Assembly: GCF_946151075.1 (NCBI RefSeq)
Contig: NZ_CAMGZB010000001.1
Span: forward strand, 1,478,001 to 1,542,000
Reading direction: 5' to 3'
Source: Neobacillus sp. Marseille-Q6967
GTDB taxonomy: Bacteria > Bacillota > Bacilli > Bacillales > Cytobacillaceae
Length of the DNA stretch: 64,000 nt
Translations under genes and position numbers: made by a program
Shown here: positions 17,756-26,222 of the stretch, in pieces
How positions within the stretch are numbered: the first letter of the stretch is position 1
Layout: every line of letters starts with the position of its first letter
Notes under the pieces: model-generated
The model's database searches: none
Seen by the model: the letters and a program-made list of their open reading frames with translations, nothing else
Told to the model about the DNA's origin: nothing

Positions 17756-18406
17756 TTATCTTCGTCTGATTTTTTTTGCTAAGATATTGCCTAATGATTG
17801 TAGACCTTGAACGATCACAATCAGGATTGCTACCGTAATAATCATCGTAATCGTGTCAAAGCGCTGGTAGCCGTAGGTGATGGCCAAATCGCCAATACCG
17901 CCGCCGCCGACAGCACCAGCCATGGCTGATGCACCAACAAGTCCGATGGTCGCAATAGTTAATGCTAGAACAAGGGAGCTTAGTGCTTCTGGTAAAAGAA
18001 ACTTCGAAATAACCTGCCATGGTGTTGCTCCCATTGCTTCGGCTGCTTCGAGTACACCAGGATCCACTTCTAGCAGCGAGTTTTCTACCAATCTTGCAAT
18101 ATAGGGTCCTGCATAGAATACAAGAGGTACGATGGCTGCTGCGGTTCCAATTGAAGTCCCAACGATTAACCTTGTTACCGGGATCATCGCTACTAATAAA
18201 ATAATGAACGGTACGGATCGGAAAATATTAATGATTCCATTTAACACATTAAAAACGGCTGCATTCTCCAGCAAATGGCCTTTTCTTGTGACGACCAGCA
18301 ATATTCCAAGCGGCAGTCCGAGGACGGCTGAGAACAAGAGCGAGAAGGCCACCATTTGGATGGTTTCAATTAAGGCTTCGATAATTTGCTCTGAATTAAC
18401 TAGCAT
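17756..18406 (-). CDS. metI: Methionine ABC transporter permease
   Basis: Membrane subunit of the methionine importer, 216 residues with five predicted transmembrane segments. The binding-protein-dependent permease EAA loop is present as EAAEAMGATPWQVISKFLLPEALSSL. The ATG at 18406 follows AAAGGAAG at nine bases; the GTG two codons earlier is less well placed. It overlaps the end of metN by about 11 bases, suggesting coupled translation. Confidence 0.93.
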   Translation of the reverse strand: MLVNSEQIIEALIETIQMVAFSLLFSAVLGLPLGILLVVTRKGHLLENAAVFNVLNGIINIFRSVPFIILLVAMIPVTRLIVGTSIGTAAAIVPLVFYAGPYIARLVENSLLEVDPGVLEAAEAMGATPWQVISKFLLPEALSSLVLALTIATIGLVGASAMAGAVGGGGIGDLAITYGYQRFDTITMIITVAILIVIVQGLQSLGNILAKKIRRR

Positions 18407-19427
18407 GTGCACTCACTTCCTTTATGCTGATATTCTTCTGGTTGATATACGTTAAAGCACGAATGACTTCTTTATCAGAACCCTGTAACTCCACAATGAG
18501 GTTTCCAAATGGGATACCTTGAAGCTCGGTAATATTTCCAAATAACACATTGATGTGAATATCGAATTTCTTTGCCACTTCTGAGAGTAACGGCTGCCCA
18601 GCTGAGTTGCCGACAAAATTGATTCGGAAGATCCTTTGCATGCCTGCATGTTTTTGAATCAGCTCATTGATTGAATCAGGAAGCTGGTCATTCATCACGG
18701 TGCTGACAAAGTTGCGGGCTGTCTGTGTTTTAGGAGCCGAAAAGACGTCAAACACAGTACCTTCTTCAATAATCTTACCCGCTTCAATAACCGCCACCCG
18801 GTCACAAATCTCTCGAATGACCGCCATTTCGTGGGTGATGATTAATATCGTGATATTGTATTCTTTATTGATTTTTTTCAACAGCTGTAGGATTGAGCTC
18901 GTCGTCTGCGGATCAAGTGCAGAGGTAGCTTCATCGCAAAGCAGGATTGATGGCTGGGTAGCTAATGCTCTTGCGATTCCGATTCGCTGTTTTTGTCCTC
19001 CGGAAAGCTGGTCTGGATAATAGTCCGCTTTATCTGCCAATCCCACAAACTCGAGCAGCTCTTGTACCCGCTTTTTGATTGCATCTTTAGGTACTTTCGC
19101 CAGTGTAAGGGGCATCGCCACATTGGCAAAGACGGTTTTTGAGTTTAATAGATTAAAATGCTGAAATACCATTCCAATATTTTTCTTAACCTCGCGAACA
19201 TCTTTCACAGATAGGGAGGTAAGTTCATGGCCATCAACAATTACTTTTCCGGATGTCGGACGCTCTAGCAGGTTCACACAACGGATAAGGGAGCTTTTAC
19301 CTGCACCGCTGAATCCGATAACTCCAAATATTTCACCCTTATTGATTTTCAGGTCAATTCCATTCAACGCGGCAACCTGCTGCCCGCCACTTTCATAAAC
19401 CTTCTTAAGATTCTGAAATTCTATCAT
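18396..19427 (-). CDS. metN: Methionine ABC transporter ATP-binding protein
   Basis: ATPase of the MetNIQ importer, 343 residues. It has Walker A GFSGAGKSS, signature LSGGQKQRIGIARALA, Walker B ILLCDEATSALDP, and a C-terminal NIL (ACT-like) domain from about 265. In known MetN proteins that domain binds methionine and inhibits transport when internal pools are high. The ATG at 19427 (MIEFQNL) has AAAGGAG nine bases upstream; the ATG three codons earlier overlaps that site. Transcription is controlled by two riboswitch-terminator units upstream. Confidence 0.94.
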   Translation of the reverse strand: MIEFQNLKKVYESGGQQVAALNGIDLKINKGEIFGVIGFSGAGKSSLIRCVNLLERPTSGKVIVDGHELTSLSVKDVREVKKNIGMVFQHFNLLNSKTVFANVAMPLTLAKVPKDAIKKRVQELLEFVGLADKADYYPDQLSGGQKQRIGIARALATQPSILLCDEATSALDPQTTSSILQLLKKINKEYNITILIITHEMAVIREICDRVAVIEAGKIIEEGTVFDVFSAPKTQTARNFVSTVMNDQLPDSINELIQKHAGMQRIFRINFVGNSAGQPLLSEVAKKFDIHINVLFGNITELQGIPFGNLIVELQGSDKEVIRALTYINQKNISIKEVSAHAS

Positions 19428-19460
19428 GGTGTACATCTCCTTTGTGGTAGTTTTTGTTCA

Positions 19461-19495
19461 ATAAAAAACCCTCTTCTTGAAAGAAAGAAGAGGGT
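19461..19495 (-). terminator. Terminator of the metN-proximal SAM-I riboswitch
   Basis: ACCCTCTTCTT pairs with AAGAAGAGGGT and is followed on the minus strand by six Ts. The stem shares AAGAAGAG with the riboswitch P1 strand, so it would form when SAM stabilises the aptamer. Confidence 0.85.
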
Positions 19496-19521
19496 ATGCC
19501 AATGTAAATAACAGCAAGTGT

Positions 19522-19630
19522 CTCTTCTTATCTCCCAAGTCTTTGTGCTTGCTGGATTTGGCACAGTCTCCAAATGGATTCCGCTGCCGAGGCTTCATTG
19601 GGCCAGTCCCTCTGCCTCTCTCGATAAGAA
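19522..19630 (-). ncRNA. SAM-I (S-box) riboswitch, metN-proximal copy
   Basis: Reads on the minus strand with the S-box hallmarks: P1 start TTCTTATCGAGAG, then GGCAGAGGGACTGGCCC, GAAGCCTCGGCAGCGG, ACTGTGCCAAATCCAGCAAGC, and the closing GATAAGAAGA. SAM-I riboswitches bind S-adenosylmethionine and switch transcription off through a terminator, which is present at 19461-19495. It controls metNIQ and probably the M20 gene. Confidence 0.95.
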
Positions 19631-19650
19631 ATATATTATTCAGTTAAAAA

Positions 19651-19680
19651 TAAAAAACCTCTTCTGGCATCAGAAGAGGG
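19651..19680 (-). terminator. Terminator of the promoter-proximal SAM-I riboswitch
   Basis: CCTCTTCTG pairs with CAGAAGAGG around a four-base loop and is followed on the minus strand by six Ts. It separates the two aptamers, so each has its own off switch. Confidence 0.85.
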
Positions 19681-19702
19681 CAAATTTTAAGAAACGTTTG
19701 GT

Positions 19703-19809
19703 CCTCTTCTTATCTATCAAGTCATGCTTGCTGGATTTGGCACAGTATCCAGTGGATTCCGCTGCCGAGGTGTCATAGGGCCAGTCCCTCAACCTCTCTT
19801 GATAAGAAG
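19703..19809 (-). ncRNA. SAM-I (S-box) riboswitch, promoter-proximal copy
   Basis: Second S-box aptamer on the minus strand with the same core blocks: TTCTTATCAAGAGAGG, GAGGGACTGGCCC, ACACCTCGGCAGCGG, ACTGTGCCAAATCCAGCAAGC and GATAAGAAGAGG. It lies about 36 bases after the predicted promoter. Peripheral stems differ from the other copy while the SAM-binding core is kept, so both are probably functional. Confidence 0.95.
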
Positions 19810-19844
19810 TAAATTATATTTTCGGTTTTTTTAACTTGTTTACT

Positions 19845-19873
19845 AATCTATCGTAAGATTCCACAGAAGTCAA
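19845..19873 (-). promoter_or_regulatory. Promoter of the met operon
   Basis: On the minus strand TTGACT (19868-19873) and TAGATT (19845-19850) are separated by exactly 17 bases. This is a sigma-A type promoter just upstream of the first riboswitch. Confidence 0.7.
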
Positions 19874-19944
19874 ACACTTTTTTGGAAAAATATTTTGTAA
19901 ATATTGATTTTATTATATTAATATAGCTATTAAGTTAGGCGTAA

Positions 19945-20262
19945 AATACTGGCTGAGGGCGGTGATTTACTCTCGGATAGAGGGATTACTCTCGGATAGA
20001 GGGATTACTCTCGGATAGAGTGGAATTACTCTCGGATAGAGTGGAATTACTCTCGGATAGAGTGGAATTACTCTCGGATAGAGGGAATTACTCTCGGATA
20101 GAGGGAATTACTCTCGGATAGAGTGGAATTACTCTCGGATAGAGTGGGATTACTCTCGGATAGGGAGAAATACTGGCGGAAGGCGAGAAATACTTGCGGA
20201 TAGCGGGAAATACTTGCGGATGGCAAGAAATACTTGCGGATGGCGAAAAATAATCCCGAAAT
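19945..20262. repeat. Intergenic array D, about fifteen units at 19-21 bp
   Basis: TACTCTCGG motifs start at 19968, 19987, 20006, 20027, 20048, 20069, 20089, 20109, 20130 and 20151. Diverged TACT(T/G)GCGG units follow at 20171, 20191, 20211 and 20231. Most units hold a small palindrome, CTCT-CGGAT-AGAG, followed by (T)GGAAT. The period is about two helical turns. It lies between the NRAMP-like gene's terminator and the met promoter. An isolated related motif is at about 10931. Confidence 0.9.
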
Positions 20263-20281
20263 TCAATCAGAAAACTTAGAA

Positions 20282-20308
20282 AGGCTGCAGACACCTTGTC
20301 TGCAGCCT
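20282..20308 (-). terminator. Terminator of the NRAMP-like/thiolase operon
   Basis: AGGCTGCAGACA and TGTCTGCAGCCT form a perfect 12-bp stem just after the transporter stop on the minus strand, followed by TTTCTAAGTTTT. Confidence 0.85.
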
Positions 20309-20320
20309 ATTAAAAATCTA

Positions 20321-21589
20321 TTATCCTGCAAAAATCTTAATTAATTCATTGATACAAAGGGTCGCAAAGAGAACAAGACATCCGACGAGTACAAGATTTG
20401 GTACCAGTTTGTTGCGGTATTCTTGGGCGACTGCTTTGGAGTTCAGCAAAATCAGCAGGGAGATCGCTAAGAATGGCATAAACAATGCACCAAGCGCCCC
20501 ATATATAATAATCAATTCTACCGGTTTACCGAAGAACATTAAAATCATTGGCGGGAAGGTAAGCCATGCTAGATAAAAACGATAAGCTGGTTCTTTTTCA
20601 GAGACATATTGTACGCCATCTTCTTTCTTTTTGCGTATGATCTTGATGAAATCGGCAAATAGGTACGGGACACCATTCCAAACGCCAAGAAGGGAGGTGT
20701 ATGCGGCCGACCAAAAAGCGATAAGGAACATCCAGCGCATTGGCGTGCCGAATTCTTCACCAAGCATATCCGCTAGCAAAATTAAACCTTGATCGTCGCG
20801 GATGCTAACCCCGCTGCCCGTAAGGAACTGGGCACCAATGATTAAACCTGCCATTGTAAAAATGGCTGTAAGGGTATACGCAACCTTTGAGTCTAAGCGC
20901 ATAGTCGAAATCCACTTACCGCCAATCCAACCTTTTTCACTTAGCCAATAGCCGTAAGAAGACATGGTAATCGTTCCACCGACTCCGCCAATCAAACCTA
21001 ATAAAAGCATGAAGGATCCTTCCGGAACACGCGGAACAAAACCGCTGGCAAATTCACCAATGTTCGGTAAAAAGAGGATGGCCGTGCCAATGATGGTGAT
21101 GAACATAACCCCAATTAATGCGGCCATTACTCTTTCAAACAATAGATAGCGGCCAGACCAAACGAGCAAGAAGCCGCCGATTGCATGGATGATTGCCCAA
21201 GCCCATAAAGGCATAATTGGGAATAAGGCATGCATGGCCATACCAGAAGTAGAGGAGGCCGCTGCTCCATAAACAAAACCCCAAATGATGGAATAAACCC
21301 CGAAATAGCCCGTTGCCCATTTGCCTAACTTATGCCAGCCATCGAGGATGGTATGGCCAGTTGCTAGATACCAGCGGCCAACACCTTCGTTCAAGAAATA
21401 TTTCAAAATAGCTCCAACCGCAATGGCCCATACAAATGTCATACCAAACTGAGTCCCGATGACTAGGGACGTAATCAAGTCTGCTGTTCCAACCCCTGTT
21501 GCCGCAACAACAAGTCCCGGTCCCGTATGCTTTAACTTTTCCCTCCAAGTGGAAGGAGGATTAATGTTCGTGTTTGTTTGCGTTTCCAA
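20321..21589 (-). CDS. NRAMP-fold transporter lacking canonical metal-binding motifs
   Basis: Polytopic membrane protein, 422 residues with about eleven to twelve hydrophobic segments, recognisable as NRAMP-related from GPGLVVAA near residue 28 and the later SEKGWIGGKW and SAAYTSLLGVWNGVPY segments. The helix-1 metal motif DPGN of Mn/Fe transporters reads GTAD here, and the helix-6 MPH motif reads MSS. Classical Mn/Fe transport is therefore doubtful. It is last in an operon with thiolase and 3-oxoacid CoA-transferase genes, which suggests transport of an organic acid or of a metal-acid complex. That substrate is inference. AAGGGGG precedes the ATG. Confidence 0.8.
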   Translation of the reverse strand: METQTNTNINPPSTWREKLKHTGPGLVVAATGVGTADLITSLVIGTQFGMTFVWAIAVGAILKYFLNEGVGRWYLATGHTILDGWHKLGKWATGYFGVYSIIWGFVYGAAASSTSGMAMHALFPIMPLWAWAIIHAIGGFLLVWSGRYLLFERVMAALIGVMFITIIGTAILFLPNIGEFASGFVPRVPEGSFMLLLGLIGGVGGTITMSSYGYWLSEKGWIGGKWISTMRLDSKVAYTLTAIFTMAGLIIGAQFLTGSGVSIRDDQGLILLADMLGEEFGTPMRWMFLIAFWSAAYTSLLGVWNGVPYLFADFIKIIRKKKEDGVQYVSEKEPAYRFYLAWLTFPPMILMFFGKPVELIIIYGALGALFMPFLAISLLILLNSKAVAQEYRNKLVPNLVLVGCLVLFATLCINELIKIFAG

Positions 21590-21613
21590 TTGAAAAACCC
21601 CCTTAAAATAGAT

Positions 21614-22795
21614 TTATAAAGATTCTAGTAAAATCGCCATCCCTTGTCCGCCGCCGACACATAATGTGGCAATCCCAAATTGCTCCTGCCTGTTGACCAT
21701 TTCGTGAAGAAGCTTTGTCAAAATAATCGATCCCGTTGCCCCGAGCGGATGGCCAAGTGCAATTGCGCCTCCATTCACATTCACCTTGTCCATATCGATT
21801 TTTAACTCGCGGATAACGGCAAGGGATTGGGAAGCGAAGGCTTCATTTAATTCCACAAGACCAATATCATTCATTTGCAGTCCAGTCTTTTTTAATAGTT
21901 TCGTAACCGCTGGAACCGGACCGATACCCATGTAGCGGGGATCCACTCCTGCGGTTGACCAGTCTTTGATTTTTGCAAGCGGTTTGAGACCTAATGTCAG
22001 CGCTTTCTGTTTTGTCATTAAAACAATGGCGCTTGCCCCGTCATTTCGGCCGCAAGCATTCCCAGCAGTGACGGTCCCATCTTTTTTGAAAACCGGTTGT
22101 AAACTGGCCAATTTTTCTAAGGTTGTTTCACGCATATGCTCGTCTTGATCAAACAAAGTGGTTCCTTTATTCGTCTTCACTTCAACGGGGACAATTTGCC
22201 CGGCGAATTTTCCATTTTCCCAAGCCGATTTTGCTCGTTTTTGGCTTTCGAGTGCAAAAGCGTCTTGATCCTCACGCGATATTCCGTATTGTTCAGCTAC
22301 GTTTTCTGCGGTCATGCCCATTCCTAAATCCTTGCCGTACATTTCGGTCGGCTGCTGTCCATTTTCAAGGTTTGAATCAACCAGAAAGGGATTGCCTTCC
22401 CCAAAGCGGGAGTTTCGTAAGTAAATGGGCGCACGGCTCAAATTTTCCGTACCTCCAGCAATGACAATTTCATCTGGATGGAAGGCGAGATGCTGGACTC
22501 CTGAAACAACCGCCTGCATTCCGGACGCGCAAAGGCGATTTACCGTATAAGCAGTAGCGGTATCTGATATGCCTGCTCTCAGTCCGGCAATGCGGGCAAC
22601 ATTTGAAGATTCAGTTGCCTGCCGGACTTCGCCCAAAATGATTTCATTGATTTGATCAGACGGAATACCCGTTGTTTGAAGAGCATCTTTTATCACGGCC
22701 GCTCCCAGATCGCCGGAATTTACGGTTTTTAATGAACCTCCAAATCTTCCAATGGCTGTGCGTTTAGCACTGACGATTACGTATTCTTGAGGCAT
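21614..22795 (-). CDS. Acetyl-CoA C-acetyltransferase (thiolase)
   Basis: Degradative or biosynthetic thiolase, 393 residues. It cleaves acetoacetyl-CoA or a longer 3-oxoacyl-CoA with CoA in the cytoplasm. The nucleophile Cys is in [11 protein letters not shown] (Cys89), the catalytic His in [14 protein letters not shown] and the second Cys in LCVGGGQG. The ATG at 22795 follows AAAGGAGC; an in-frame start nine codons earlier would overlap the CoA-transferase gene. After the CoA-transferase this would convert 3-oxoacyl-CoA to acetyl-CoA. Acetoacetyl-CoA versus beta-ketoadipyl-CoA cannot be decided. Confidence 0.92.
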   Translation of the reverse strand: MPQEYVIVSAKRTAIGRFGGSLKTVNSGDLGAAVIKDALQTTGIPSDQINEIILGEVRQATESSNVARIAGLRAGISDTATAYTVNRLCASGMQAVVSGVQHLAFHPDEIVIAGGTENLSRAPIYLRNSRFGEGNPFLVDSNLENGQQPTEMYGKDLGMGMTAENVAEQYGISREDQDAFALESQKRAKSAWENGKFAGQIVPVEVKTNKGTTLFDQDEHMRETTLEKLASLQPVFKKDGTVTAGNACGRNDGASAIVLMTKQKALTLGLKPLAKIKDWSTAGVDPRYMGIGPVPAVTKLLKKTGLQMNDIGLVELNEAFASQSLAVIRELKIDMDKVNVNGGAIALGHPLGATGSIILTKLLHEMVNRQEQFGIATLCVGGGQGMAILLESL

Positions 22796-22814
22796 AAAAT
22801 ATAGCTCCTTTCTA

Positions 22815-23471
22815 TTAATCAATTTGATAGGTTTTTAGCGAAGGGGAAATCGTGTAATCAGCAGGAGTCATTTCTTTTAGTTTTTCTAGTGATATTTCTT
22901 CTGCCAATTCTTCAAGCACCATTTTTCCTTTTTTAAACGAGAAAACGGCGTATTCGGTAATTAGCAAGCGTACTACCCCTTTTGCTGTAATCGGATATTC
23001 GCAGCGTTTAAGAATTTTCGCTTCTCCATTCTTTGAACAATGCTGGGTGGTAACAATGACTTTTTTTGCTCCAGCAACCAAGTCCATTGCACCGCCAACC
23101 CCTAGAATATCCTTTCCTGGAATCGCCCAGTTTGCGATATCCCCGTTTTCTGCTACTTGTAAAGCTCCAAGGATGGCGATATCGACATGTCCCCCGCGAA
23201 TCATCCCAAACGATTCAGAAGAAGAGAAATAAGAGGCACCCGTTTTGGCTGTTACAGGAAACTTTCCCGCATTGATTATTTCGGGGTCCACCTCGTGTTC
23301 AAGAGGAGTGGGACCCACCCCGAGCAGACCGTTTTCTGTATGTAAAAATACTTCTTTGTCATTTGGCAGGTAATCCGCAACAAGGGTTGGGATTCCAATA
23401 CCTAGGTTAACAATTGCTCCATCGTTAATTTCCTTGGCTGCCCGCATGGCGATTTTTTGTTTTATGTTCAT
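22815..23471 (-). CDS. scoB: 3-oxoacid CoA-transferase subunit B
   Basis: Beta subunit of a 3-oxoacid CoA-transferase (ScoB/AtoA/PcaJ family), 218 residues. It contains [16 protein letters not shown] and the catalytic [12 protein letters not shown] motif, whose Glu47 forms the CoA thioester. With subunit A it moves CoA from succinyl-CoA or acetyl-CoA to acetoacetate or a similar 3-oxoacid. It begins inside the end of subunit A (four-base overlap). Confidence 0.9.
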   Translation of the reverse strand: MNIKQKIAMRAAKEINDGAIVNLGIGIPTLVADYLPNDKEVFLHTENGLLGVGPTPLEHEVDPEIINAGKFPVTAKTGASYFSSSESFGMIRGGHVDIAILGALQVAENGDIANWAIPGKDILGVGGAMDLVAGAKKVIVTTQHCSKNGEAKILKRCEYPITAKGVVRLLITEYAVFSFKKGKMVLEELAEEISLEKLKEMTPADYTISPSLKTYQID

Positions 23472-24130
23472 CCCTCTATTCCTCCTTTTACGATAAAATC
23501 AACATATAAATGAGGAATAACAATATGTTCAGGATCCAACTCGCCCGTTTCCACAATTTCTTCTGCTTCGACAATCGTGATTTTACCTGCTTTCGCCATA
23601 TCAGGATTAAAATTACGTGCGGTTTTGGAGAAAATGAGATTTCCTAATTTATCGGCCTTCTTCGCTTTGATCAGCGAAACATCCGGAAGGAGCGGGTATT
23701 CCAGCACATACTCTTCACCATTGATCCAGCGTGATTCCTTATTCTCAGCTAGTAAGGTTCCAGCTGAAGTCTTTGTGTAGAATCCGCCAATTCCATCCCC
23801 GCCTGCACGGAGTCGTTCAGAAAGCGTTCCCTGTGGTACAAGTTCGACTTCGATCTTTCCTTCATTTACGTAACGAACAGCATCCTTATTGCTGGTAAAG
23901 TAGGAGCCAATGGCTTTGATGATTTTATTTTGCAGCAAAATTTTGCCCAGCCCTTTCCCTCCAGGTTCGCCTAGGTTGTTACTAATGACCGTTAATCCAG
24001 AGACGTCATGTTCGGCAAGAGTATGGACCAGTAATACCGGGCAGCCGACCAAACCAAATCCGCCAACCGCGATGGTATCGCCATTCTTAATGTTAGAAAT
24101 CGCTTCTTTTGCAGACACGATCTTATTCAA
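23468..24130 (-). CDS. scoA: 3-oxoacid CoA-transferase subunit A
   Basis: Alpha subunit of the CoA-transferase, 220 residues, with GDTIAVGGFGLVGCP near the N-terminus, NNLGEPGGKGLG, and the C-terminal ARNFNPDMAKAGKITIVEAEE. It is the first gene of a four-gene minus-strand operon (CoA-transferase A/B, thiolase, NRAMP-like transporter), divergent from an IclR regulator. AGGAGG precedes the ATG. Acetoacetate or beta-ketoadipate catabolism are both possible; no other aromatic-degradation gene is present. Confidence 0.9.
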   Translation of the reverse strand: MNKIVSAKEAISNIKNGDTIAVGGFGLVGCPVLLVHTLAEHDVSGLTVISNNLGEPGGKGLGKILLQNKIIKAIGSYFTSNKDAVRYVNEGKIEVELVPQGTLSERLRAGGDGIGGFYTKTSAGTLLAENKESRWINGEEYVLEYPLLPDVSLIKAKKADKLGNLIFSKTARNFNPDMAKAGKITIVEAEEIVETGELDPEHIVIPHLYVDFIVKGGIEG

Positions 24131-24261
24131 GGTGCATCCTCCTTTTTGTATATTGAAGGGGGCAGAAACCCCTTACATTTCATGAGTTAAAAAAAGTTAT
24201 TTTTATGAGTTCTGTATTTCTTTTCATGATTGAAAATCGGCTATTTTTGGTGTACACTATG

Positions 24262-24288
24262 CGTACGATAGTACGAATAATGTACTAT
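24262..24288. promoter_or_regulatory. Overlapping inverted repeats in the IclR/CoA-transferase divergent region
   Basis: Two perfect inverted repeats overlap: CGTAC-GATA-GTACG (24262-24275) and ATAGTAC, seven bases, GTACTAT (24268-24288). They lie about midway between the divergent starts (24130 and 24394), where an IclR protein would be expected to bind. The regulator assignment is inferred. Confidence 0.55.
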
Positions 24289-24393
24289 GTGATAATTATA
24301 ATCATAACTCTAGAAAACTATCAACAAATTTTATGATTTTTTTGAAAATTGTTATTTTAATAAAATAAATAGAACGGAAGGAAAATTCAAACG

Positions 24394-25176
24394 ATGAGTG
24401 AAGAAAGGTCTTCTAATTATTTTGTCAATTCCCTTGCCAAGGGGTTTGAAGTGTTAAAAGCATTTGATTCTAGTTCTACTTATTTATCCTTAAGCGGTTT
24501 AGAGAAAAAAACCGGAATCAACAAGGCCACCGTCAGGAGATTTGCTTTAACCTTGGTGGATCTTGGTTATTTAAAAGTGCAGGATAATAAATTCTGCCTT
24601 AGCCCAAAGGTAATGGATATCGGGGCACACTATTTAGAATCCTTAACTCTTCCTGACTTAGCTCATGGAATCCTTGAGTCGATTGCGTCGAAGGTCAAGG
24701 AATCGACGAATCTAGCTGTATTGGATGAGGCGGAGGTTGTCTATGTTTCGAGGGTGAATGCAGCGAAGCAGATCATTGGGGCCAATTTGCGAGTGGGTTC
24801 TAGGCTTCCTTATTACGCCACTTCCTTGGGAAAAGCGCTTGTCGCCTGGCTTCCTGAAGAAGAACGAAGGAGAATATGGGAATCCGCTAAAATTGAAGCT
24901 TTTACAGAAAATACGATAACGGACTTTGAACAGTTTGAAGCACATCTGGCAATCTGCCGGGAACAAGGATATGCTGAAGGAAATGGAGAACTGGAAATCG
25001 GGTTAAGATCGATTGCTGTCCCTATTTTTTCAAGAAAAGATGAACCTATTGCGGCCATGAATATTTCCACCAATACGATTCGATCTACCGAGGAAAAAAT
25101 AAGGCAGGAATTCCTTCCAGCGCTCATAGAAGGTGCAAAAGAGTTAAATAAGTTAATCAGATACCAGTCATCATGA
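24394..25176 (+). CDS. IclR-family transcriptional regulator
   Basis: Probable regulator of the divergent CoA-transferase operon, 260 residues. It has an N-terminal winged helix (about 10-75: LAKGFEVLKAFDS, LEKKTGINKATVRRFALTL) and a C-terminal IclR effector domain with LRVGSRLPYYATSLGKALVAW and LRSIAVPIFSRKDEPIAAMNIS. The order matches PcaR/PcaU-type regulators of 3-oxoacid pathways. GGAAGG precedes the ATG. Confidence 0.92.
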   Translation: MSEERSSNYFVNSLAKGFEVLKAFDSSSTYLSLSGLEKKTGINKATVRRFALTLVDLGYLKVQDNKFCLSPKVMDIGAHYLESLTLPDLAHGILESIASKVKESTNLAVLDEAEVVYVSRVNAAKQIIGANLRVGSRLPYYATSLGKALVAWLPEEERRRIWESAKIEAFTENTITDFEQFEAHLAICREQGYAEGNGELEIGLRSIAVPIFSRKDEPIAAMNISTNTIRSTEEKIRQEFLPALIEGAKELNKLIRYQSS

Positions 25177-25206
25177 CTGCAGAAATGTATAAAGGATGAA
25201 ATCAAA

Positions 25207-26154
25207 TTGGATTATCATAACAAAAAAACAATCACCTATCTATACACGTACGCCGGTTATGAAGAGGAGCGCTCATTGTGTGCATTGGAAATGCGCTCGT
25301 TATTCGGGGAAAATTCTCAAACTGGGATTTTGGAGAGTTCCGTTGAAATCAACCCAAGTCGGAGTCCGTTTATAAAGGGAAGGATGGCTGTGATTTTTGA
25401 AGGGGAGAGCTTTGGGGACCTTTTGCAAAAAGTTTCGACCCTACGACTGCCCAGCGGACTGACCTTTAAAGTGATTTATGTGAAGAGCGGCAGTGCGGGG
25501 GAAGCGTTCGAGAACCGGCGCTCGATTGAGAGAGAAGTGGGCTTACATATTCAAGGTATGGCCGATCTTCTTCAGCCGCAGCGCTTGTTTGGGGTCATGA
25601 ATGTAAACGGAAGATGGGTGTTCGGTGATTATTTGGAGAGTGAGTCGGTGTGGTTTCGCCACCAGCAAAAGCCCAATAGTTATTCGACTGCGCTTAATAC
25701 CCGAGTGGCCCGGGCGGTTGTGAATATTGCGATTCCAGAGCCTGATGGGGTTAAGGCGATTGATCCTTGCTGTGGGATTGGGACTGTTTTAGTAGAGGCT
25801 TTGTCCATGGGGGTTGATATAGTAGGGAGTGACCGAAACCCGCTGGTTCTTCGAGGGGCAAGAGAGAACATCGCCCACTTTGGGTATTTTTGTGAAGTGA
25901 AATTAGCCGATATCCGGGATGTCGGAGGGCAGTATGATGTGGCAATTATCGACCTGCCTTATAATTTGTGTTCTGTCATTACGCCAGAAGAGCAGCTTGA
26001 AATGCTCAAAAGCGCCCGTAGATTTTCTGGGAAGATAGTAGTTGTAACCGTAGAACCAATTGATGCAATACTTAACGAGGCAGGGTTTGACATTCTCGAC
26101 CGAGCTGCTATTCGAAAAGGATCGTTTACTCGAGAAGTGATTGTTTGTGGGTGA
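25207..26154 (+). CDS. TRM11/UPF0020-type RNA methyltransferase-like protein
   Basis: Putative SAM-dependent RNA methyltransferase, 315 residues. The C-terminal half has IDPCCGIGTVLVEALSMG (SAM-binding motif I), VGSDRNPLVLRGARENI and the N-methylase motif DLPYNL. The N-terminal half would be the RNA-binding part, though a THUMP domain is not obvious. It begins with TTG after AAGGATGAAATCAAA. Its end is overlapped by a GGTGACAGGCACC repeat that contains the stop codon. It is downstream of the IclR gene but probably unrelated in function. Confidence 0.75.
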   Translation: MDYHNKKTITYLYTYAGYEEERSLCALEMRSLFGENSQTGILESSVEINPSRSPFIKGRMAVIFEGESFGDLLQKVSTLRLPSGLTFKVIYVKSGSAGEAFENRRSIEREVGLHIQGMADLLQPQRLFGVMNVNGRWVFGDYLESESVWFRHQQKPNSYSTALNTRVARAVVNIAIPEPDGVKAIDPCCGIGTVLVEALSMGVDIVGSDRNPLVLRGARENIAHFGYFCEVKLADIRDVGGQYDVAIIDLPYNLCSVITPEEQLEMLKSARRFSGKIVVVTVEPIDAILNEAGFDILDRAAIRKGSFTREVIVCG

Positions 26155-26162
26155 CAGGCACC
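26150..26162. repeat. Dispersed GGTGACAGGCACC element
   Basis: A 13-bp element with GGTG/CACC arms, here containing the TGA stop of the methyltransferase gene and followed by ATTTTGTCGAAAA. Variants on the opposite strand are at 36313, 45960, 50626 and 62063. Confidence 0.6.
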
Positions 26163-26180
26163 GCCCGGATTTTGTCGAAA

Positions 26181-26212
26181 AAGGCTGACCTCATTAGATG
26201 AGGTCAGCCTTT
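26181..26212. terminator. Bidirectional terminator
   Basis: AAGGCTGACCTCAT and ATGAGGTCAGCCTT form a perfect 14-bp stem with a three-base loop between the convergent methyltransferase and GH43 genes. Confidence 0.85.
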
Positions 26213-26222
26213 AGCTTCATTA

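Noticed and set aside
19518-19778. An 86-codon open frame on the plus strand
   Set aside because: It lies antisense to the tandem SAM-I riboswitches and terminators, and has no family resemblance.
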